NCBI GenBank assembly: GCA_021730285.1
Contig: CP082962.1
Location: 1,612,001-1,676,000, forward strand
Origin: Desulfovibrio sp. JY
GTDB lineage: Bacteria > Desulfobacterota > Desulfovibrionia > Desulfovibrionales > Desulfovibrionaceae
Direction of reading: 5' to 3'
Length of the DNA stretch: 64,000 bases
Below the pieces are notes generated by a model. The model worked only from the letters and a program-made list of their open reading frames with translations, did no database searches and was not told the origin of the DNA. Every line of letters begins with the position of its first letter. Position 1 is the stretch's first letter. Position numbers and translations under genes: made by a program. Below, piece by piece: positions 15,967-25,076 of this stretch.

Positions 15967-18869
15967 GGCGTACCAATCGCGCTGTCGGTAAGGGGCATCG
16001 GCAAGGCTACCACGCCGTCGGTTTCCGGGCAATCGGCCCGAAGCGGCGTGCGGCCGGGCGGCAGGGAAATCGCGGGCAGGCTCCCCGTATCCAGGGACAG
16101 GGACATGGCCATGGGCGTCTCCAGGGAGGACCACAGCTGGGCCGCATCGCCGGATAGGGTGAAGCGCAGCCGCAGTGTGCCCGTAAATCCCCCGAGGTCC
16201 GCCGTGACGGTCCGGCCGACGCCAAGCCCTTCCCAACGGTTCGAGCCGGAGCTGGTCAGGGCGTCGAGGGGACGGTAGGCCCCGCCGTTAAGGGAATAGG
16301 CGGCCTGTACGCCGTTTTGGCCGGCCGCGTCGGCAAAGACCCGGGGGAACCAGGTAAGGCGCAGCGTCCGCGCCGGGTAGCCCGTGACCAGGGCATAGGT
16401 GACCGAGCAGGGTTTGCCGTCCGGGCAGGTCAGGACCGGCTCCCTGGGCAGGCGCGTGACGCGGTCCGCGACGTCGGCCATGCCCGGATCGTAGCCGTCC
16501 GGCGTGAAAAGCGGACGCAGGGCGGCCTCGCCCCGGCCCTTGGCCGCCAGGGTCGCGGCCAGTTTTTTGCCGGTCAGGGGAATCTGGAACGTCGCCCCGC
16601 CCACGGTCAGATGCGGCCCCTGGGGCGAGCCGGCAAGCTTCCAGATGTCGAGGAGGATGGACAGGCTGCCGGGATTGACCAGGGTGAGCGGTTTGTCCGC
16701 CGCCAGCCGGCCGTAGTCCGGGGATAGGGTGGGATCGACGTAGGCCGTGTCGCCGATGGTCGCCACGAGGAGCGGCGACGCCTGTCCGGCTTTGGTTGCG
16801 GGCAGGGTCGCCAGCGGCCGGCGGCCGGGATAGAGGGCGTCTTTTTCATACGACACGACGAGGGAGTTGGCGGCGAGGCGTCGCTGTCCTTCGGCTTCCG
16901 GGGTGACGCCCGGGTCCGGCTGGCCGCTTACGGCGGCGGCCAGGGCCAGACGGGTGACTTCCACGGTTTCGCGCCTGGGGCCGGGCTCGAGGATCAGCCG
17001 CACGAAGAGGGTGTCCCCCGGCGGCGGCAGAGCGCCCGGATCGTAGGGGACCAGTTTGTCCAGGGCCGGTCCGACCAGCACCAGCACGCGGCCGGTGACC
17101 GGGATGCCGGGATAGCCCGTCACCCTGGCGTCCAGGGCTAGCCGGGTCAGGGCGATACGCTGCCCGGGCAGGGGGGAAAAGGCGTAGGTGACGCTGCCGG
17201 AGGCGGAACGATCGGCCGGCAGCAGGCCCTTGGGTTTTATGCGGATGTTCTGGCTGTCCCAGATATGGGCAAAGGCCTTGGGCAAGATGTGAAAATCGGT
17301 TTCGAAAAAGACCTGTCCCGCAGTGTTGGGCCGCAGCAGCAGCGGGGCGGCGTTTAAAAGCGGGGTGCGGAAAACGCGCACCCGGGCCAGCGCGCCGAGA
17401 AAGGCCGCGCCGGGCGGCGGCGGGGGAGCTTGGTCGTCGGCGGGCGTCACCAGCAAGCACTCCCGGAAGTTCCGGCCGTTTTCCGGCAGGGGCGGTTCGA
17501 ACACGCCGGGCAGGTACCAGCGCACGAAGGTGGCGAAATAAAACCGGGTCCAGGGCGGGCTGTGGCCGGCGAAATCGAGGGCCACGCCCGGTGTGGCCCG
17601 GTCGCGCAAAAAGGCGGCCAGGGGCTTGAGCCGGCTGTCGTCGCGGCGGTAGTAGAAGGGATAAACCGGCAGGCTCGGCGCGGCCAGGGCCAGCCCCAGC
17701 AGCACGGACAGGGCGAGGCGCGCGGCCCTGCCGGCGAGGTTTCGCGGCAGCCGGTCGCCAAGGGCCGCCGGCAGCATGCCGGCCAGGAGCAGAACCGGAA
17801 ACAGGCAGGGCAGCACGTAGCGGGCCTGGAAATGGTGGGTGGCGTTGGCCTTGAACCAGACCGGCAAAAAAAACGCCGCGAACCAGAGGGCGGCGGCCAC
17901 GGTCGCGAAGCGTCGTTTTCGCGTGCAAAGGCCCGCGACAAGGCCGAGCAGGGCCGGCCCGGCCAGCAGCCAGGGCAGTTCCGGCCGGCCGGTAAAGGCG
18001 GCGTACTGGCTGGAAAAGGCGGCGAAGACATGGGCCAGGGCCGTGCCGAGGGCCGGTCGATTGGGCGCGGCGGCGGTAAGCAGGTAGCCGCGCATGCCCG
18101 AGGTGGCGGCAAGCCAGGGCCAGAAAAGGAGCAGCGCGGCCAGACTGGCGAGGAGGCAGCCCAGAATCAGGCTACGCCGGCGATGGGGCGCGGGTTGCCC
18201 GTCGCCCGCGTCGTTTCCTACGCCCGGAGACGGGGCCGGCCGGATAAGGGCCAGGAGCGTCAAGGCGAGGCCCGCCACAAGCCAGGTCCCGGCCAGATAG
18301 GACGTGTAAAGCCCGGTGGCCAAGAACACGCCGTAGAGCGCCCAGGCGGCGATGGTTCGCCGTTTCCCGTCATTTGCTCCGAGGGCGCGCAGCAGCGCCC
18401 AGAGCGCGCCGAGGCTTGCCAGCCCGTAAAAGGCGTACAGGCGCGTCTGCTGGCTGACGTCGACATGGTGCAGGTTCACGGCCAGGGCGGCGGCCGCGAA
18501 AAGCCCCACCGCCTTGCCGCCGAGCCGGCGGCCGATGAGGTAGAGCAGGGGAACGCTGGCCGCGCCGGAAAGCGCCGCCGGGAGCCTGGCGAAAAAGTCC
18601 GTGTGGCCAAGGCCGATGGCCGCGTGGACCATGAGGTAGTAGAGCGGCGGCTGGAAATCGATATAGGGCGGATATTGCCAGCGCGCGGCGCGTAGCACCT
18701 CGCCCATGCTCGGGGCAAGGCTGCGGGCCAGGGTCGTCAGTTCGTCGTAAAACGAGGCCGAGGGCGCGCCAAGGTCGCCTAGTCGCAGGGCCAGGGCGCA
18801 AAGCCCGAGCACAAGCGCAATCCAGTCGGCGGCGTCGGGCCGCAATGCCCCGGTTTTTTTTCCTGACAT
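15963..18869 (-). CDS. Large GT-C membrane glycosyltransferase-like protein (copy 1)
   Basis: 968 residues. The first about 400 form a multi-pass membrane domain of the GT-C/PMT (ArnT-like) type, with acidic motif FYDELTTLAR in the first outer loop and YYLMVH and HHVDVSQQTRLYAFY further on. Such enzymes move sugars from a polyprenyl-phosphate carrier on the periplasmic face. The remaining about 560 residues are soluble and beta-rich, probably periplasmic carbohydrate-binding modules. Its C-terminal half shares a pattern with the next protein, so they are paralogues. The ATG at 18869 was chosen; a GTG at 18890 is possible and neither has a strong ribosome binding site. Confidence 0.75.
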   Translation of the reverse strand: MSGKKTGALRPDAADWIALVLGLCALALRLGDLGAPSASFYDELTTLARSLAPSMGEVLRAARWQYPPYIDFQPPLYYLMVHAAIGLGHTDFFARLPAALSGAASVPLLYLIGRRLGGKAVGLFAAAALAVNLHHVDVSQQTRLYAFYGLASLGALWALLRALGANDGKRRTIAAWALYGVFLATGLYTSYLAGTWLVAGLALTLLALIRPAPSPGVGNDAGDGQPAPHRRRSLILGCLLASLAALLLFWPWLAATSGMRGYLLTAAAPNRPALGTALAHVFAAFSSQYAAFTGRPELPWLLAGPALLGLVAGLCTRKRRFATVAAALWFAAFFLPVWFKANATHHFQARYVLPCLFPVLLLAGMLPAALGDRLPRNLAGRAARLALSVLLGLALAAPSLPVYPFYYRRDDSRLKPLAAFLRDRATPGVALDFAGHSPPWTRFYFATFVRWYLPGVFEPPLPENGRNFRECLLVTPADDQAPPPPPGAAFLGALARVRVFRTPLLNAAPLLLRPNTAGQVFFETDFHILPKAFAHIWDSQNIRIKPKGLLPADRSASGSVTYAFSPLPGQRIALTRLALDARVTGYPGIPVTGRVLVLVGPALDKLVPYDPGALPPPGDTLFVRLILEPGPRRETVEVTRLALAAAVSGQPDPGVTPEAEGQRRLAANSLVVSYEKDALYPGRRPLATLPATKAGQASPLLVATIGDTAYVDPTLSPDYGRLAADKPLTLVNPGSLSILLDIWKLAGSPQGPHLTVGGATFQIPLTGKKLAATLAAKGRGEAALRPLFTPDGYDPGMADVADRVTRLPREPVLTCPDGKPCSVTYALVTGYPARTLRLTWFPRVFADAAGQNGVQAAYSLNGGAYRPLDALTSSGSNRWEGLGVGRTVTADLGGFTGTLRLRFTLSGDAAQLWSSLETPMAMSLSLDTGSLPAISLPPGRTPLRADCPETDGVVALPMPLTDSAIGTP

Positions 18870-18986
18870 CACGTCACAAGCGCATAGCACGGCCGGCTGT
18901 GGAGGGGAAACGGCTTTTGGGCGGCCTCGTGGTGCGTTCCCTTCTGTGCCGATCGAAACCCGTGCGCGTCTTGCAAGAGCACGATC

Positions 18987-21900
18987 CTAGTCCCCGGGCC
19001 AGACCCGTTCGAGCCCCGGCCGGTGGGGATCGAAGGTCAGGTGCAGGTTGTTGTCCGGCGCGCCGGTGAGCCGCAACGGCACCGCTCCGGGACTGAGCCG
19101 CAGGGGCGGCAGCGAACGCGCGTCGAGGTCGGCTTCCACCACCATGCGGTCGATGGGCCGTGTCGGCGACCAGAACTCGGCGTTGGCATTGGCGAAAAGC
19201 GAAAAGCGCACCGTGACGAAGGTGGCCGGCTTGTCGAAGCGCAGCCGGGTGAAATGCCGGGTGAACATGGGCGACCAGGTGAATTTCCTGGAGCGGCGAA
19301 AATCGACCAGGGTCCGGAAGTGCTGGCCGTCCGTGGAAACCGAGACCTGGCAACTTCCCGCGCTGCCGGGTTCGCCGTAGAGCCGGGGATAGGTCATCAG
19401 CCGCAGCTCGGTCATGGGCAGGCCGGAGACGATGATGTAATCGAACGAGCAGGCGGTGCCGGGCCGGCAGGTCACGCCGCCGTCATACTCCGGATAGGAT
19501 GTGGACGCCGCCATATTGCGGAAATGCGCGTTGGGGGCGTCGGTGAAATCCGGCGGATCGAAATTCGGGCTGAAGGCGAGCAGCCCCTTGCCGCCGGGGG
19601 TGAGACGCAGCACCGTCCCGTCCGGGGCGGACACCGGGATGCGCAGGGACGTGGCGCCGATAGCGATGGTCGGCGCGTCGATCCTGCCCCATAGCCAGGC
19701 CGTGCCCACGTCGAAGGGCTTTTTGCCGGCCACCTCCAGCACGGCGCGGGAGTCGGTCCCGGAAAAGCGCGGCGCGTCGCCGTCGGGATTTAGGGCTGGG
19801 TCGTGGACGATGACCGCCGGCGCGCCCGACGCGTCGCGCAGCACGTAGGCGGGATCGAGGTCCGGGTGGGCGGCGGTAAAGGCGGCCAGATCGGCCGGAG
19901 TGCCGATGACCTCGCCCCCGGGCAGACGCGCGGCCAGCTCCGGATGCTGCGGGGCGGCAAAGACGTAGGCGGTCTGGCCGAGCAGGTGACTGTCCGGCGT
20001 GTAGGCCGGCGCGGCGCAATTTCGGGCCAGGTTGGCGGCGTAAAAAGCCAGGGGATTCACCTCGGGCCGGGCTCCCTCGGGAAATTCCGCCGTCACGGCC
20101 AGTCCGGCCACGTTGAGAAATCCCTCGCGCACTCCCGGGGCGTAGGTGACGCGCACGTAGACCGTGCCGCCGGCGGCAAAGGGCGTCAGGTCCAGGCGGG
20201 CGGCGGCTTCGCGGCACTCGTGGTAAAAGCCCAGCTCTTCGAAAAAACGCCTTTTTTGCGTGCGCGGCGTGCCGTCGGGCAGGAGGAAATCGGCGTGGGA
20301 CAGCACGGCCAGGGGGGTGAAGGTCTTGCCGTCGCCGCTGGCCGCGATGGAAAGCAGCGAATCCGCCGATTTGTCGGGATGGCGCTTGTAGAGCGCCGCG
20401 ACCACGCTGGCCCGCACGACGGCCCCGGCGCTGCCCGGGGGCAGGTCGAAGCGCCACACGGCCATGGCCGGCTTTTCGTAGCGGGTGGGGCGCAGCAGGC
20501 CCACTTCCGTGTCCACGGTGAAATTGCGCGAGGCAAAGGCGTCGCGGTAATAGCGCCAGTCGCGGAAATCGTCGCCATAGGCGGCCGAGCCGTCGGCGCC
20601 CGGGGCCAGCAGCAGAGGGGCCCGGCGGGGCAGCCCGGCCAGGGAGACGCGGGTCTTGAAGATGCCGGTGCCCCAGGAGGCCAGCAGCGTGCCGCGCGGC
20701 ATGGCCCGAAGCCGCTGGGACGGGGCGGTGTAGGAATCCACGACCAGGGTGCGGCCGTAGCCCGGGCCGGAAAAGTCGCCCGGGCTGGAAAAGCGGCCGG
20801 GCAGGTGCCATCTGGCGGAGAAGGTCTTGGTGTTTCGCTGGTAGCCGGTAAATGTCAGGCCGGTCCAGGTCACGGGCAGGCGGCTTAAGTATCGGAACAG
20901 GTCCCGGTCGTTGGACAGGGTGCGGGAGGCGTCGTCGCGGATGCGGGTCAGTCCCGGTCCCATGGTCACGGCGCACAGGGCGGCGGTGACGAGCAGGGCC
21001 GTGCCGAGGCGTAGTTTTTTGGCCATGTAGCCGGCCACCATGTCCGCCGTGAAGGCCGCGCCCGCGCCGGCGAAAACGGCCAGCCCCGGGAACAGACAGA
21101 CCAGGTGTCGCCAGGACACGAGGGGCCGCAGGTCCGACTGGCTGGAAAGCACTGCCAGCGCGGGGAAAATCCCGACGGCGGCCAGCAGCAGGACCGGGGC
21201 GCGGCGGCCGACCAGCAGCCCGAGCAGGGCCAGGGCGATGAGCAGCAGCGTGCTGACCAGGGGCACGACTGCGTGCTGGTAATACAGCCCATTGAGGATA
21301 TTGGCGAAAAACGTTCCGCCCAAGCCCTGCCAGGGATTGATGTGCGGGTTTCCCAGGAATTCGCGCACGAAAAGCAGGCCCGGGGCCAGGGGCAGCCAGA
21401 CGAGCACGGCCGCGTCGGCGGCGAGGACGATCTGCCCCAGCCGCCAGTTGCGGTCGGCGGCGCTGAAGATGCCCTTTCTGGCCACATACAGGCCCAGAAT
21501 GCACAGCCCCTCGGCCAGAACAACCGGCACGCCCTGGTAGGCCGTGGCCAGCATGGCCGCCGTGGCCGCGGCATAGCCGGTCAACCAGGCCGGGCGCCGG
21601 GCAAGCTTCGCCTCCAGGCAGCGGACGAGGAAATACAGGGAAAAGGACAGGGTGCATAAAAACAGGGCATAGGGCTTGATGGCCCGGGAAAAATCCAGAT
21701 GGAACAGGGACAGCCCGGTCATGGCGGCGGCGGCCAGCCCGGCCTTGCGTCCGCCCGTGCGCGCGCCAAGCAGCCCGATGGCCAGGATGGACAGCATGCC
21801 GGCCAGAATGGAGGGCAGGCGGGCGGCCATGGTGGTCTTGGACACGGCCAGGGTGGCGTGGACGAGCAGGTAGGAAAGGGGCGGCTGGAAGTCGAAGATG

Positions 21901-22154
21901 GTGTCCGCCGGCCCCTGGTACTGCTGGATGGCGATGAGCCGGGCCGGATCCATCAGGGCCCGGTCGAGGTTGAGGTAGTCGTCCTCCCACAGCTGGGGGG
22001 TGCCCACGTTGTAAAGGCGCAAGGCCAGGGACCCGGCCAGGATCAGGCCGAACAGCAGCCAGAAGAGCCTGCGTGAAGGCTCGGCGGGCGCATGGTCGGC
22101 GAAAGCGGGCGATGGGGGAGGATGATGACGACCGGCGGCACTGCCCGGATTCAT
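18987..22154 (-). CDS. Large GT-C membrane glycosyltransferase-like protein (copy 2)
   Basis: 1055 residues; same build as copy 1. After a short Pro-rich cytoplasmic start, a GT-C domain spans about 30-400 with the acidic loop motif LWEDDYLNLDRAL and FDFQPPLSYLLVHA. A soluble beta-rich region of about 600 residues follows, with CRPGTACSFDYIIVSGLPM, matching CPDGKPCSVTYALVTGYPA in copy 1. It should glycosylate a carrier-linked or surface substrate. GGAG lies before the ATG. It is the first gene of the minus-strand operon and is divergent from the radical SAM/GT genes. Confidence 0.75.
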   Translation of the reverse strand: MNPGSAAGRHHPPPSPAFADHAPAEPSRRLFWLLFGLILAGSLALRLYNVGTPQLWEDDYLNLDRALMDPARLIAIQQYQGPADTIFDFQPPLSYLLVHATLAVSKTTMAARLPSILAGMLSILAIGLLGARTGGRKAGLAAAAMTGLSLFHLDFSRAIKPYALFLCTLSFSLYFLVRCLEAKLARRPAWLTGYAAATAAMLATAYQGVPVVLAEGLCILGLYVARKGIFSAADRNWRLGQIVLAADAAVLVWLPLAPGLLFVREFLGNPHINPWQGLGGTFFANILNGLYYQHAVVPLVSTLLLIALALLGLLVGRRAPVLLLAAVGIFPALAVLSSQSDLRPLVSWRHLVCLFPGLAVFAGAGAAFTADMVAGYMAKKLRLGTALLVTAALCAVTMGPGLTRIRDDASRTLSNDRDLFRYLSRLPVTWTGLTFTGYQRNTKTFSARWHLPGRFSSPGDFSGPGYGRTLVVDSYTAPSQRLRAMPRGTLLASWGTGIFKTRVSLAGLPRRAPLLLAPGADGSAAYGDDFRDWRYYRDAFASRNFTVDTEVGLLRPTRYEKPAMAVWRFDLPPGSAGAVVRASVVAALYKRHPDKSADSLLSIAASGDGKTFTPLAVLSHADFLLPDGTPRTQKRRFFEELGFYHECREAAARLDLTPFAAGGTVYVRVTYAPGVREGFLNVAGLAVTAEFPEGARPEVNPLAFYAANLARNCAAPAYTPDSHLLGQTAYVFAAPQHPELAARLPGGEVIGTPADLAAFTAAHPDLDPAYVLRDASGAPAVIVHDPALNPDGDAPRFSGTDSRAVLEVAGKKPFDVGTAWLWGRIDAPTIAIGATSLRIPVSAPDGTVLRLTPGGKGLLAFSPNFDPPDFTDAPNAHFRNMAASTSYPEYDGGVTCRPGTACSFDYIIVSGLPMTELRLMTYPRLYGEPGSAGSCQVSVSTDGQHFRTLVDFRRSRKFTWSPMFTRHFTRLRFDKPATFVTVRFSLFANANAEFWSPTRPIDRMVVEADLDARSLPPLRLSPGAVPLRLTGAPDNNLHLTFDPHRPGLERVWPGD

Positions 22155-22441
22155 CGGCGCTCCGTTTTGGCGTGGCCGTCAAAGCGGCCTTCGCCTTGCT
22201 TCGGGCACCCAGGTTCCCGGTCATCGGTGGTCTCGTCCACGTGGGTGGCGTGGACGTTTATAAGCAGTACGTTCATGGCATGTTCCGGGCCGGCGGGTGA
22301 GCGCGGGCCGAGGGGGCAGTGTGGCCGCAGTTGCGGCCAATGGCAAGGGATGGGCAAAGGCGACCGCCTTGGTTGCCCGTAAGCGTTCCTTCGCCTATCA
22401 TGGACGACATCTTATCCCCCGCTTCGGAGGCGCGTGCCATC
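22155..22441. other. Divergent intergenic region, 287 bp
   Basis: Holds the control region for the two diverging halves of the glycan cluster. The only clear structure is the hairpin GGCCGCAGTTGCGGCC at 22323-22338. I see no riboswitch or firm promoter match. Confidence 0.4.
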
Positions 22442-23923
22442 ATGACCCCCGCCATGCCCGTGCTGGTTTTGAATTCCCCTTTTCTGCCCAATTTTTCCCG
22501 GCCCCAGCGTTCCCCGGCCGTCACCAAGTCCGGCACTCTGTATTTCCCGCTGTTCCTGGCCCAGGCCACGGCCCTGCTCGAGGCCGACGGCTACGACGTG
22601 GACCTGCTGGACGCCCCGGCCGCCGGCCTCGACCTGCCGGCCGTCATCGCCCGGGCCGAGCGGCAGCGTCCCGTTTTGGCGGTCATCGACACCGCCACGC
22701 CGAGCATCGACGCCGACATCGCCGCCGCCGCCGCCCTGCGCCGCGTATTGCCCGGGGTCTTCACGGTCCTGGTCGGGCCCCATGCCTCGGCCTTGCCGGA
22801 AGACGTGCTGACGAGCGTGCCGGGAGCGGTTTGCGCCGTGGCCCGGCGCGAATACGACGCCACGGTGCTGGAACTGGCCCGGGTGCTGGAAAGCGGCCCG
22901 GCGACCGACGCCCGGCTGGCCAAAATCGAGGGCCTGAGCTTCGTGGACGCATCCGGCGCGGCGGTCCACAATCCCGACCGGCCCTACATCGAGGACCTGG
23001 GAGCACTTCCGCCCGTGGCCCCGGTCTACAAGCGCCACCTGGACATCCGCCGTTATTTCAACCCCAACGCCAAGCCGCCCATGGTGACGCTTTCCACCTC
23101 GCGCGGCTGCCCGTTTCGCTGCTCGTTTTGCCTGCATCCCCAGACCCTGACCGGACGCAAGGCGCGCTACCGGCCCATCGAGGACGTGCTCGACGAAGTG
23201 GCCTGGTGCCTGGACAACTTCCCGGGGCTGCGCACGATTTTTTTCGAGGACGACACGCTGACCGCCGATCGGACGCGCTGCAAGGCCTTTTGCGCCGCCA
23301 TCGGGCGTCGGGGGCTGCGCTTCGAGTGGACGGCCAACAGCCGGGCCGATCTGGCTTCTGATCTCCTCGCGGCCATGGGCCGGGCCGGGTGCAGGCAGGT
23401 GTGCGTGGGCTTCGAATCCGCCGATCCCACTGCCCTTACCTCCATGAAGAAAGGCCTTACGGCCGCACGCATGGAACGCTTCCGGGCCGACGCCAGGGCC
23501 GCCGGCATCAAGGTCCACGGCTGTTTCATCTTCGGCTTTCCGGGCGATACCCGCGAGTCCATCATGGCCACCATCGACTTCGCCATCAAGCTGGCCCCGG
23601 ACACGGCCCAGTTCTACCCGGTCATGGTCTACCCCGGCACCGAGGCCTATGCCGAATACGCCGCCCGGGGGCACATCACGGCCGAAACCTGGCGCGACTG
23701 GCTCACGCCCAAGGGCCTGCACAACTGCGTGGTGCGAAACGAGACCCTCGGGCCGCGCGAGCTGGTGCGGCTCTGCGACCTGGCCCGCCGCCGCTTCTAC
23801 CTGCGGCCGTCCTTTCTGCTGCGGCGGGCTGTTTCCTCCCTGGTTTCCCCGGGCGAGATGGCGCGAAACGTCCGGGCCGGCCGGGTGTTCGTGCGGCACC
23901 TTTTGCGCGGGTCGCAGGTATAG
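22442..23923 (+). CDS. B12-binding-domain radical SAM enzyme
   Basis: 493 residues. The N-terminal part (1-180) follows the cobalamin-binding fold used by BchE/HpnJ-type enzymes. The radical SAM motif is SRGCPFRCSFCLH, and the barrel continues with IFFEDDTLTADR and FGFPGDT. Such proteins carry out methyl transfers, cyclisations or cleavages, often on lipids or sugar-lipid intermediates. The start at 22442 has CGGAGG upstream; a methionine at 22400 is less likely. It opens the plus-strand half of the glycan cluster and is a paralogue of the gene at 47258-48745. Confidence 0.85.
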   Translation: MTPAMPVLVLNSPFLPNFSRPQRSPAVTKSGTLYFPLFLAQATALLEADGYDVDLLDAPAAGLDLPAVIARAERQRPVLAVIDTATPSIDADIAAAAALRRVLPGVFTVLVGPHASALPEDVLTSVPGAVCAVARREYDATVLELARVLESGPATDARLAKIEGLSFVDASGAAVHNPDRPYIEDLGALPPVAPVYKRHLDIRRYFNPNAKPPMVTLSTSRGCPFRCSFCLHPQTLTGRKARYRPIEDVLDEVAWCLDNFPGLRTIFFEDDTLTADRTRCKAFCAAIGRRGLRFEWTANSRADLASDLLAAMGRAGCRQVCVGFESADPTALTSMKKGLTAARMERFRADARAAGIKVHGCFIFGFPGDTRESIMATIDFAIKLAPDTAQFYPVMVYPGTEAYAEYAARGHITAETWRDWLTPKGLHNCVVRNETLGPRELVRLCDLARRRFYLRPSFLLRRAVSSLVSPGEMARNVRAGRVFVRHLLRGSQV

Positions 23924-23969
23924 CCCTGGCGGTAGCCTCTGCGGCGTTCACCCAAAAATCCATAATGCG

Positions 23970-25076
23970 ATGATGCCAATAAAAAGTTTAGGAAGGGGAG
24001 AGCGCGAGAGGGGAGAACCCTTTTCAAAGGGTTTCCCCTCTCGCACCCTCTTGCCTCAGCCTCATTCCCCCTCCATTTCCGTCATCGTGCCGGCCTACAA
24101 CGCGGCGGCGACCCTGGCGGACACCCTGGACGCCTTGTCCCGCCAGACCGTGGACGCAGGGCGGGTGGAAGTGATCGTCGTGGACGACGGTTCCACCGAC
24201 GCCACGGCGGCCGTTGCCGCCGCCCGGGGGGCCATGGTCGTGCGCCAAGAAAACCAGGGACCGGCCGCGGCCCGCAATGCCGGGGCGCTGCGGGCCACGG
24301 GCGACATCCTGGTTTTCACCGACGCCGATTGCACGCCGTTTCCCGATTTTCTGGCCCAGCTGACCCGGCCTTTCGACGATCCGGCCGTCTCCGGCGTCCA
24401 GGGGGCCTACCGCACCCGGCAGACGGGGCTTGTTGCCCGGTTCGCCCAGCTCGAATTCGAGGATCGTTACCGGTTCGCCGCGAAATTTCCCTGTCTCGAC
24501 CTGGTCGCCACCTACGCCGCCGCCTTCCGGCGCGAGGTGTTCGTCGCCCAGGGCGGCTTCGACACGTCCTTTCCCGTGGCCGACAACGAGGACACGGAAT
24601 TTTCCTACCGCCTGTGCCGGGCCGGCCACCGGCTGGTCTTCGCTCCCCGGGCCATGACCTGGCACCGCCATCCGGCCAGTCTGCCTGGCTATCTGCGCAT
24701 CAAGGCCCGCCGGGCCTACTGGCGTCTGGCCGCCTGCCGGGCCCATCCGCAAAAAATGCTGCGCGACGGCTACACGCCGGGGCTCCTTCGCATCCAGACG
24801 GCGCTGGCCGGCCTGTGCGGCCTGGGCATTGCGCTGTGGCCGTTTGCGGCGTCCGGGGGCGCGCTGGCCCTGGCGGCGGGTTTGGCGCTCGTCGCCTCGT
24901 CCGCGCCGTTTACCCGGCTGGCGGCCCGGCGGGACGCGCCCGTGGCCGTCGTCGCTCCGGGCATCGTCTGCGCCAGGGCCTTCGCCTTTGCCCTGGGCGG
25001 CGGGCTGGCCGTCCTTTCCCGGCTGACCGGCCGGACATTTTGCGGCAAAAAGGCAGGTGGCCGGACATGCGGGTAG
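23970..25076 (+). CDS. Family 2 glycosyltransferase with a palindrome-encoded N-terminus or a TTG start
   Basis: The GT2 core begins ISVIVPAYNAAATL, with DDGSTDAT, the DxD-type motif FTDADC, and acceptor motif VADNEDTEFSYRL. The C-terminus has two or three hydrophobic segments, so it is likely membrane-bound. The start is uncertain: ATG at 23970 or 23973 would translate the whole A4 hairpin as residues of the N-terminus, while a TTG at 24051 gives a 341-residue protein beginning just ahead of the core. Neither has a clear ribosome binding site. It overlaps the GT4 gene by ten bases and should transfer a sugar in the same surface glycan pathway. Confidence 0.8.
   Translation: MMPIKSLGRGERERGEPFSKGFPSRTLLPQPHSPSISVIVPAYNAAATLADTLDALSRQTVDAGRVEVIVVDDGSTDATAAVAAARGAMVVRQENQGPAAARNAGALRATGDILVFTDADCTPFPDFLAQLTRPFDDPAVSGVQGAYRTRQTGLVARFAQLEFEDRYRFAAKFPCLDLVATYAAAFRREVFVAQGGFDTSFPVADNEDTEFSYRLCRAGHRLVFAPRAMTWHRHPASLPGYLRIKARRAYWRLAACRAHPQKMLRDGYTPGLLRIQTALAGLCGLGIALWPFAASGGALALAAGLALVASSAPFTRLAARRDAPVAVVAPGIVCARAFAFALGGGLAVLSRLTGRTFCGKKAGGRTCG
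24004..24044 (-). repeat. Hairpin A4, family-A palindrome overlapping a possible N-terminal coding region
   Basis: GCGAGAGGGGAGAACCCTTTT pairs approximately with its complement ending CTCTCGC. It is in reverse orientation (flank AAAAAGTTTAGGAAGGGGAG on its left), although both flanking genes run plus. In the frame of the GT2 gene the palindrome reads as in-frame codons. Confidence 0.6.

Noticed and set aside
18870..18986. GTG start at 18890 for the first GT-C gene
   Set aside because: Possible, but neither it nor the ATG at 18869 has a good ribosome binding site; the ATG gives the more typical N-terminus.
22155..22441. Possible riboswitch ahead of the B12-type radical SAM gene
   Set aside because: No cobalamin-box or other conserved core was recognised; only one short hairpin is present.
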